Source of the DNA: Callorhinus ursinus
Taxonomy: Eukaryota; Chordata; Mammalia; Carnivora; Otariidae
NCBI RefSeq assembly: GCF_003265705.1
Contig: NW_020313140.1
Coordinates: 1,843,711 to 1,907,710 of the forward strand
Direction: 5' to 3'
Length of the DNA stretch: 64,000 nucleotides
Shown here: piece after piece, positions 56,226-64,000 of the stretch
Layout of the letters: each line of letters begins with the position of its first letter
Position numbering within the stretch: position 1 is the first letter of the stretch
Program-made: the position numbers and the translations under genes
The notes under the pieces: generated by a model
Told to the model about the DNA's origin: nothing
The model's input: only the letters and a program-made list of their open reading frames with translations
Database searches by the model: none

Positions 56226-56392
56226 GGGGGCGCCTGGGTGGCTCAGTCATTAAGCATCTGCCTTCGGCTCAGCTGATGGTCCCAGGGTCCCAGGATCGAG
56301 CCCCGCGTCGGGCTCTACCCCTCCCCCCTGCTCATGATCTCTCTCTCACACTCTCTCTCTAATAAATAAATTTTTAAAATCTTAAAAAAAAA
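56226..56392 (+). mobile_element. Can-SINE in IL6R intron 6
   Basis: Short version with an internal deletion in the CT-rich part. Confidence 0.9.
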
Positions 56393-56487
56393 ATTTCAGC
56401 AGTTAAAAAAAACACATTAATCATGCAGTTACAAAACAACACATTTTTGGAAAATATTTGATAACATGAGAATGCTCACAGTATTCT

Positions 56488-56488
<1 letters not shown>

Positions 56489-56529
<41 letters not shown>
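56489..56529. repeat. (CA)n microsatellite
   Basis: About 20 uninterrupted CA units in IL6R intron 6. Confidence 0.97.
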
Positions 56530-56532
<3 letters not shown>

Positions 56533-57040
56533 AATGTACTTAGAAAAACAAAAGAAGCATGCTAAAATATTCTCACTGGTTTTCTCGAGGTGGTAAAGAT
56601 ACTGATAATAATTATTTTTCATACATTTGTGGAATTTTTCATGGTCTATATCAAGCACAGTAATTTCAGTAATTCCCCAAAGGAAATTATTATCACCTTT
56701 AACATCTTTTAGTAACTGTGGTACACCAAACACAGCTACAAATTCTTTGTGGTTCCTCCCATCAAGCTGTGGAGTGACTTCCCCCGCCTGCGCCTCTGTG
56801 GCCGGCAGGAAGGTGATGGCGACAGGGAGAGCCGAAGGCCCCAGCTGCCACCAGCACCGCAAGTCAGACCGGCAGCTGGTGTCGCAGGTCTGGGCGGGAA
56901 CTGCCTACCTGGCTTCCTTCCAAAATCTTGAGTGGATACATGGTTGCTGTTTCAGCACCGCTTTGGGGGTGACTTGCTACACAGCCACAAAGCTGAAACA
57001 TCCCCCCGCCACACCCACCATGCCACGCCCACCACAGTAC

Positions 57041-57182
57041 CTGTCCAGGGGGTGCCCGTGGCCTCCTGGCTCCACGAGCTCCAGGAGCCGTGCCCAAACT
57101 CCTCCCGTGCCCGGAGCTGCACCACGTGCTGCATGCCTCTCCAGGCATCGTAGATGATGCAGTGGTGCTGGAGCTCCTGGAC
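57041..57182 (-). CDS. IL6R: IL6R exon 6, second half of D3 with the WSXWS motif
   Basis: 142 nt giving residues 270-316 plus one base of Glu317. It reads [21 protein letters not shown] and then the WSXWS box as WSSWS (303-307; human WSEWS), the class I cytokine-receptor signature. Phe298, equivalent to mature Phe279 of the human IL-6 contact site, is present in REEFGHG. It ends ATGTPWT before GTACTG. The acceptor is TGCCTGCAG. Confidence 0.96.
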
Positions 57183-57636
57183 CTGCAGGCAGGGGGCACA
57201 GCGACAGTGGGGTGAGGCCTGGGGGGGGTCTGGTCAGGCAGCCCTTGACCACCCTGCCCTTCAGCTGCATGCTCTCTCAGGTCCAGGGAGTGAGAGCTCC
57301 AGGCTGCACAGAGATGCTCAGAGCCTCAGGGCGCGATGGGGCTCCCCTGGGCCCAGGCGGTGGAAGCTGTAAGTCCTGCCCACAGAACCCTGCAGGCCAC
57401 GCCCTCAACCCGCGTGAGGCCCAACTGCCTGCCGCGGTCCTGTGCGTCCTCTCAGACAGGCCTGTGATCATCGTTCCTATTTGCTGCACGAGACAACCAA
57501 GGCTCAGGAGGAGTCAGAGACTCCCCTAAGGCCTGCAGGCTGAGTCACAGAGCAGCACCCAGAACCGTGTTTTCCGTTCCAGTAACCCTGAGTACCCAGC
57601 CACACTCTGCTGTCCAGAAATGAAAGAAGAATTTAC
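57183..57636 (-). other. IL6R: IL6R intron 5
   Basis: 454 bp between GTAAAT and TGCAG, with a MIR-like core near 57450-57560. Confidence 0.9.
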
Positions 57637-57803
57637 CATCCACGTGGTGAATGTCTGTGACCGTTCAGCCCGGTAACGGAGCTCAAACTGCAGCCTGTAG
57701 AAATAGGAGTTCCAGGAGGGGGGGTCTTTCCAGGTGACACTGAGCCAGCGGGGGTTTCCGTCCACAGCAGTGACAGTGACGTTGGCAGGCGGGTCAGGCT
57801 GCA
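57637..57803 (-). CDS. IL6R: IL6R exon 5, first half of fibronectin-type domain D3
   Basis: 167 nt giving Leu214 (split) to Met269. It starts QPDPPANVTVTAVDGNPRWL, carries an NVT sequon (Asn221), then SVTWKDPPSWNS and the ELRYRAERS stretch of D3. Phe248, corresponding to the mature-numbering Phe229 known to contact IL-6 in human, is conserved. The exon ends TTWM before GTAAAT, a weaker donor than the neighbouring GTGAGT sites. Confidence 0.96.
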
Positions 57804-58090
57804 CTGTGGGGGAGGAGAGCAGGCTCCCATGCGGCAGCGAGTGTGGTGCACGTCCCCCCAAAACAGGCAGCACCCCACCCCAGCGCCCAGACCACTTCCC
57901 CGTGCCATCTTGCCAGGGCCCCCGTCCACCTGCCAGGCCCCTGGCAAAGGAAGCCCCAAAAGGCACCGGCTCAGCAAACCACAGCACCAGCCCCACCCAG
58001 CCCCTCCCAGCCCCCCACCCCGAGCATCTATGAGGGGCCATCAGAGGGCACGGGGGCGTCAAGGCTGGGGTACTGGGAGAGCTTACTCAC

Positions 58091-58272
58091 AGATTCCGTA
58101 GCCCTCAAACGTGTGGGGTTTGCTGGACTTGCTTCCAGCACTGTTGCTGATGCACAGGGACACGACATACAAGGAGTTGTCTCCCTCCGGGACCTCCAGC
58201 AAGCAGGAGAACTTCCGGGACCCCTGGGAATATGGGCACGGCTCCTGGGAGTCCCCCAGCGGGCTGCTCCGG
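58091..58272 (-). CDS. IL6R: IL6R exon 4, second half of domain D2
   Basis: 182 nt giving residues 153 (split) to 213 plus one base of Leu214. It contains Cys165 (SQEPCPYSQ) and Cys176 (KFSCLLEVPEGD), the second conserved D2 disulphide, then SLYVVSLCISNSAGSK and HTFEGYGI. The residues just after Phe153 (RSSPLGDS) differ from human while keeping length. Donor GTGAGTAAG, acceptor TGTCCACAG. Confidence 0.96.
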
Positions 58273-60173
58273 CTGTGGACACGGGACGACGGGACAGGCT
58301 CGCCACCAGCGTCTGCCCTTATTCGGGGTGGGGGAGGGCAACAGAGCCAAAACGCTCCACACTCAGCAGCACTTAGTAGGTCTTGTGATTTCAGTCAATT
58401 ATCAAACATCACCAAGCCTCTGTTTTCTCATTTGAAAATGGGAATATTAGTAATACCCACGTCACAGGGGTTTGTTAGGATTCACTGACAACGGAGTGAG
58501 ACATCAAGGCTAGTGCCTGGCCCGGCAGTCAAAATGCTGAGCTAAAAAGCACACTCGGCCCCTGAGGCATTGGATAGGGGAGCCTCCCAGCCTCGTCCCA
58601 ATGCAGGTGCCGCAAGGGGTCTGGAGAGGCCTCATCCCTGGCCTCGAGCCTCTAAGGAAATGCCTTGCCCTCGGGGGACGAGGGCAGCCAGTGGAACAGC
58701 CAAGCACAGGGCTCACAGGCTCCCCGAGGAGGTGGGAGCGTTTCCAGCCGATGGGCCCGGGAAAGACTTCTGGGTGGCCACAGATATTCAAGGTGAGTCA
58801 GACACGGCCCCACCTGGCCCACTTACAACATGTGTGGGCGCGGGAGGTGCCGCAGCCACTCGCCCTGCCTCTGGGGCCACAGATCACTGCTGACTCAGGT
58901 GTAGACCCCGGGCCCAGAACAAACTCTTTCCCTCTGGGCAGCCTGCTCCTCCGTTCCCAGGGGGAGTTAGCGCCTCCATCCCACCTAACGCTGAGGAGGT
59001 GGGTTGCCAGGGAGGGCTTGAGGATGGGCATCTCTCCAGCAGTCCCAGTAAGTACCGAGCCCAGGGCAGGTGCTGGGGAAGAATGGGTGAGGCAGCCTGG
59101 CGGGGCGCGACTGTAACGTGCGCGCACACACCTCTTCCCTGAGGACTATGAACCTCCCCCCGCCCAGGCACAGGGTCCCCAGGTGCAGCTCCACTCCCGC
59201 TTCCTCAGTCCAGGACAGGGGAGGTGCCATGGGGACGCGTGCACCCGCCAAGTGTGCCACCCGAACCGGCTTTCTGTGGCTGGTCTGGGTGGCCGCCAGC
59301 CACGGTGCAGCACACCCTGTCTGGGGACAAGCACCCTCCAGGTCCCAGACAATTACACCCACAACCCAGCTTTGGGTTCTGGTGGGTTCCAGTTCTCCCT
59401 ATGGGCAGCAGTGCCCTTTGCAGATGAACAATGTGCACAGTTCTGCACAGAGACCAGGCCTGACAACTCTGCAGACAGACACCATGGAAACCAACTGCTG
59501 CTTAAGTCACTGCTCAGATTTTTGACACTGACGACCCACAGCTCAAACTCCATTACAGACACCTGGACGGAGGGGCCCTGCGCTGGGGCTGGGGGCTCGT
59601 GTGTTTTCAGCAGCTCCCCGCTCCTCACAGCCACCCTGGGCTCCTCCCAGGCCCAGCTTCGGGTCCCACACCCACCCTCTCCCCGCCCCAGCCCACTGCT
59701 CTCAAGGCCTGTTTAGGGGAAAGAGCCTGACAAAGGGCTCCCACCGTCAAGACTACTGAGGAGCTCTTGCCCTCACAGGGGCACCTCTGCATCTTCTTCA
59801 CAGCACACCCCAAACCTGACATTTTGGATAAACTCAGACAGACTAGGATCTGACTCCTAGCAGAGCCCCTTACAAGCACCTTAAATCAAGTTCATGGATG
59901 GCTCGAGCTCAGCCTCGCCACCTGTTAAACAAGGAAAGCGACACCCCCTCCTCCCCCAAGCCTGTGTGGTCATGAATGCAGCACCGCCCGGCCGGCAAGT
60001 TCTCGGTAGGCCTCCCACTCCCTCCTCCCCATCCCAAAGTGATGACTTCCCAGTGATGAAGTCTGGGAACCACTGGCGAGCAGCCCACTTGCTGTAGTGA
60101 GAGCCGTCAGCCCTCGAGGGGCCTCAGTAAGGATGGAGAAGACGTGGACACACAGCCCGGCCTGGATACTCAC
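58273..60173 (-). other. IL6R: IL6R intron 3
   Basis: 1.9 kb of unique sequence with a MIR at about 58380-58525 and no Can-SINE. Confidence 0.9.
58380..58525 (+). mobile_element. MIR in IL6R intron 3
   Basis: CTCATTTGAAAATGGGAATA and GTTAGGATTCACTG. Confidence 0.7.
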
Positions 60174-60297
60174 AACTTCCTCACCAGTAACGTGGCCCTG
60201 GTCGTCGGGGAGGGTGGGCGACGAGGACCCCACTCACAAGCTACCTTGCTGAGCGGACTCTTCCGGAAGCAGGCGAGCTGGGGCTCCTCAGGGGGCA
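60174..60297 (-). CDS. IL6R: IL6R exon 3, first half of cytokine-receptor domain D2
   Basis: 124 nt giving Val112 (split) to residue 152 plus two bases of Phe153. Reading VPPEEPQLACFRKSPL places Cys121 and Cys132 exactly where human D2 has its first conserved disulphide. The tail reads LLVRK before the GTGAGT donor. The acceptor is CTCCCTTCAG. Confidence 0.96.
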
Positions 60298-60723
60298 CTG
60301 AAGGGAGAGCACAGCCAGTGTGAGGAGGGCGCGCGGCCCTGCAGCCAGCCAGCCCCAATGCCAAACAGCAGCCCCCCCGCCACACACACACACACTCGCA
60401 CGATCTTCCCAACAACGGTAAGGTAATAAAATTAACCATATTGACCACCAGGGACACTGGGCACAGGGGTGAAGCTGGGAAGGAGGAGGAGCACCCAAAC
60501 CCAGGCTGCAGGCTGTTCCCCGGGGCCTCTGCCCTAAGCACTCAGGCCAGGGGGAGGGTGGGGTCCCCGTCAGGCAGATGCCCCCACCCAAGAGGAGGCT
60601 CCTCCATATCACTGCTGGCAGACGTCAGTGGATCTTTCCCCGAATTTGTTGGGCCAAGGAAATAACAGGAATTTAAAGGGACAGCTGGGACCCGTCTCCT
60701 AGCACTCTGAGCTCGCAACTCAC
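60298..60723 (-). other. IL6R: IL6R intron 2
   Basis: 426 bp, with a short CA run near 60381; nothing else recognised. Confidence 0.9.
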
Positions 60724-60972
60724 CGTCCACCAGCAAACGCACGGTTCCGGCCAGGCGGCCGTCCTGGTAACATGAATAGTTTCCGGAGTCACTGAGCTGC
60801 ACCGACCTCAGAAGCAGCGTCCTTCCCATGGCAGCCCAGCTGCTCCGGTGTGAGCCTGCCACATAGTTCTCCAGCAGCCAGTGAACGGTGGCCTTGTCCC
60901 CCGGCTCCCTGCCCGGGCAGGTCAGGGTCACACTGGCCCCGGGCAGGCTGGTCACCATATCGCTCACCACCT
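60724..60972 (-). CDS. IL6R: IL6R exon 2, immunoglobulin-like domain of IL-6 receptor alpha
   Basis: IL6R is the type I membrane protein that binds IL-6 and then recruits gp130 (IL6ST) to start JAK/STAT signalling. Nine exons found here (60972 down to 39110; 249, 124, 182, 167, 142, 47, 70, 94 and 247 coding nt) join in phase with GT-AG introns to give 440 residues. With a 28-residue exon 1, as in human, the total is 468, the human length, so I use human numbering. Exon 2 gives residues 29-111: the Ig domain with Cys47 in SVTLTCPG and its partner in DSGNYSCYQ. The glycosylation sequon at the human Asn55 position is lost (Asp54-Lys55-Ala56); the NYS sequon remains. The acceptor is CCTCTGCAG, the donor GTGAGT. 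Exon 1 (signal peptide) is outside the window to the right, so the gene is partial here. Confidence 0.97.
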
Positions 60973-61156
60973 CTGCAGAGGGAGAAGACACTTGGTAAGC
61001 CTATAGCAGCCGGGAAGGACTTTGCTTCTGATCTGGGAAGCCAGGGGCTTCAGAACCACACATCCCTCAAGCCCATCCACTGGCCCAGGCCACAGCCCCC
61101 GGGGGGCCTCCAGAAGCGGCCCCTGGCCACCCGACTCCTTTGGTCAGAAAACCCTT

Positions 61157-61372
61157 GGGGCGCCTGTGTGGCTCATTCGGCTAAGCATCTGCCTTCAGCT
61201 CAGGTCATGGTCTCAGGGTCCTGGAATCGAGCCCCACATCTCTGGGTCCTAAGATGGAGCCCCACATCGAGCTCCCTGCTCCGCGGGGAGTCTGCTTCTC
61301 CCTCTGCCTCTCCCCCACCCCATGCTCACACACTCTCTCTTTCACATAAATAAATAGAATCTTTTAAAAATG
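61157..61372 (+). mobile_element. Can-SINE in IL6R intron 1
   Basis: Contains a repeated ATCGAGCCCCACATC-like block near 61228 and 61254, suggesting internal duplication. Confidence 0.9.
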
Positions 61373-63639
61373 TATACATAAATAAAAATTAATTTTTAAA
61401 GAAAAAGAAAAAAGAAACCCCTGAGGGGCCTGCCACTGTCCACAGCATGAATTCCGAGCGTGAGGCCCGGCGCACAGGGCCTTCCACCACCCGCCTCCCC
61501 AGCGCTTGCAGGCCTCACCTCTCCGCACGCCCCTCAGAAGGTACAGAGCCCCTCCCCCGCCCCACACGACCTCCTATGTCAGGTCTCAGCCTCGATACCC
61601 CCTCCCTGAGGCCTTCCCTCACCCCCAGCTGGATCAGGCCCCCACCAGGCACGGTCTTCCTCAGCCCGTCAGCCATCACACGCTGCCATAGGGTCACCAA
61701 GTCTGTATCTGCCTTCTCTCCAACACTAATGCCGCGAGAATCGACACCCTGTCTTCTTGTTATATTTCAGTGCCTGGCCCGCTGCCTGGCACATGACAGG
61801 GGCCCACTGGACGCACGATGGGTTAGTGACTGAATGAAGGCACAGATACCCAGCTGGGGCTCACAAGATGCAGGACTACAGGAGAAGTCTCGGGATCCCT
61901 GGAGCTTCATGGTAGGTGGCCCATTTTACAGACAGTAAGACATAGAGGCATCAGGAGATCTGCCCAAGGTCACCAGTAAGCTTGCTGCACAGCTGGGGTG
62001 TGGCCACCTCTGTCCGGGGACCCACTCCTGTCTGTGAAACCTGTAGGACCATGCTATTTTTATTCTAGGGAGCAAATTAGAAGGTAAAAAAGAATAAATG
62101 CGCTCCCTACCCCTGAAAAATATCATGTATGTGCTACTCAAAGAAAAGAATATTGAAAATTAAAGGAACAGGTAAACTTTTTTTAGTATAGGTTAAACAG
62201 AGTCAGAGAATTTGAGATAAAATTAGTCTAACCAATTAATTAAATGAGTCCACCCAGCTAAGGGAATCGAGGCCAGTTTTCATATTAAGCACACTTGGCC
62301 CTTCAAACGATTTATTAGCGAGGAGCAGCAATAAATCTGGCCAAAGATTTCGGAAAAGCCCAGCAGGAACCGCCCTCACCTTCTCCCGAGGCCCCCCCGA
62401 GCCTGGAGGGCCGGCATCAGTGTGTCTGACCTGCTAAGCCTTCTTGCTCGGGAGGAGGAGCTTATGTCACCTTGGCAGGCTGTCCTTCCTCCTGCCCATC
62501 CAAGGCGGCAGTCAGAGGCACTAAGGGCCAGTGAGGCCCCCAGGAGGAGAGCACCCCCAGAGCGCCCGCTGGACACGGCGCACGGCCTTCAAGTGTCCTC
62601 CTCACTTCACCACGTGGAGCTGGACGCACCCCACCCCGCCCGCCCCCAGCACTCTCTGGATGAGAAAGGTAGTTGAATCTCACCGTGCAGGGGGTCAATT
62701 TGGGCAGGTTCCTTAGATCCCTTGGCCTTGATATACCCTCCCTCTGTCCTACGTTCCACAAATATTCGAGAAGGCGCCCAGCGCCAGGTGCCAGTGAGGA
62801 GGACACCAGCAGCAGAGAGACCCTGCCCTCAAGGACAGAAGACACATTCCCCACAGCAGGACGGGGACACGGGAACCACACTTCCCCAACAGCAGCAAAA
62901 TCCCACCCCCCGAAGCCCAGGTCCCCTGAGGGTGCTTCCCTGCCCAGATGGCTTGAAAGGGTTCGGAAAAGCCCGAATTACAGCACAACTTTCATATAGA
63001 ATCCTCAATAATATATTTACAGCATTTCAGATATTGTTTTTAAAGGTACTCCCAAATATTGAACACACGCACAGTAACACATGTAATACACACACAAGTT
63101 AGGAAGCATGAGACACCCCCAGCCCTTGCATAGCCACTGTCCTGGAAGCCCCCTGCCTTGGCAGTGTTACAGTTTGGGTGCAACCATCCTTTACCTTTGA
63201 TAATAGGTTCACTGCACACAGACCCCTAATTTTTTCTTGGCCTCAATTGATTTGGAGGCTTTATATAAAAGGTCTGTATGTAGTCTGCTGGAACGTGCTT
63301 TCGCCATCCATTATGGCTCTGGGACTCACCCACCTTCATGCCTGTGATACTCCACTGCACACTCAAGTGGTTCTCCTGCTCAGGGAGGGCTGGGTGGCTT
63401 CCAGCGTCCTGCTGCATCAGGGTGTGGCTACCAACTTTCTCACGTGTGCTCCTGGTCATTTGCCCAGGACTCTCCCAGAGCAGGACTGCCCGTCCCAGTG
63501 CGTGTGTCACATGCGCCCTGTTCCTTCATGACTGAACACGCAGTCAAGTGTATGTACGCCCATGGGCGCCTGATGGGTGCGTCTGGCCCACAGAATGATT
63601 TCCATCTGTGCCCGGTGAGGCTCTGTCTTAAAAGACCCG

Positions 63640-63702
63640 CCTAACGCTCTACACCTGAGATCAAGTCACATGCTCTATGGACGGAGCCACCAGGCACCCC
63701 TA
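63640..63702 (-). mobile_element. Can-SINE head fragment
   Basis: Ends GAGCCACCAGGCACCCC; short and divergent. Confidence 0.6.
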
Positions 63703-64000
63703 TCTTTTGTTCGTTTTTTTTAAGATTTTATTTTTACCACCCAACACTTCTGATCACCATATCCATATTTTTACTTCTCCATTTTCCACTTGCTAAAGCA
63801 GCTCTAAGGATAAAAGTTAACACAGATGTCAAGCTCATGCACAAACTACCACCACTGTAGGAACTAGGACCGAGACACTGCGCTGGTCGGTGCGGAGCCT
63901 CACGATCCCCCATCAGCCGATAAGCGGAAATCGTAATTCACCGGGCACCAATACCCAACAGGCACGGGCAGCTTGCACGAAGGTCCACACGTGGCTCATC

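Larger units (their letters stand above)
48242..57040 (-). other. IL6R: IL6R intron 6
   Basis: 8.8 kb, the largest complete IL6R intron in the window. It contains six SINEs (three in each orientation), two L1 3' ends, MIRs, the 37-bp minisatellite at 52593-52935 and the (CA)n at 56489-56529. Confidence 0.9.
60973..64000 (-). other. IL6R: IL6R intron 1, partial
   Basis: It runs off the right edge. It carries a SINE at 61157-61372 and a SINE fragment near 63640-63702. Exon 1 is not in the window. Confidence 0.85.

Overview
This is vertebrate nuclear DNA, almost certainly from a carnivore, and more likely an arctoid (bear, mustelid or pinniped) than a dog. The window is saturated with tRNA-derived Can-SINEs: head GGCGCCTGGGTGGCTCAG, a CT-rich middle and an (AAAT)n/AATCTT tail. 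It also carries carnivore-type L1 3' ends, MIRs, and coding sequence split into short GT-AG exons. Nothing bacterial or plasmid-like is present, and most long open frames here are meaningless.

Two convergent protein genes are recognisable. SHE (SH2-domain adaptor E) lies on the + strand. All six coding exons can be joined in frame from 12344 to 26253 (453 codons plus stop). Exon 1 sits in a strong CpG island (about 11540-12840). IL6R (interleukin-6 receptor alpha) lies on the - strand. Coding exons 2 to 10 run from 60972 down to the stop at 39110 and join perfectly in phase. Only exon 1 (signal peptide) lies beyond the right edge. If exon 1 contributes 28 residues as in human, the protein is 468 residues, the human length. 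The order SHE>/<IL6R matches human 1q21.3. There TDRD10 shares the SHE promoter region and points away, so bases 1 to about 11500 are probably the 5' part of TDRD10 (- strand), but I could not identify a TDRD10 coding exon.

Layout: 1-11.5 kb is non-coding and repeat-rich (SINEs, an LTR, L1 fragments, a DNA transposon, MIRs). 11.5-12.8 kb is the CpG island with SHE exon 1. 12.8-26.3 kb holds SHE introns and exons 2-6. 26.3-about 36 kb is the SHE 3' UTR and convergent intergenic sequence. About 36-39.1 kb is the IL6R 3' UTR. 39.1-61 kb holds IL6R exons 10 to 2. 61-64 kb is IL6R intron 1.

The genes act separately. IL6R encodes the ligand-binding chain that presents IL-6 to gp130. SHE encodes a cytoplasmic phosphotyrosine adaptor of the SHB family. 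The most informative biology here concerns soluble IL-6 receptor. The window preserves the ADAM17 cleavage junction and also the reading frame produced by skipping the membrane exon. I see no undescribed system; the findings are refinements to known genes and repeat structures.
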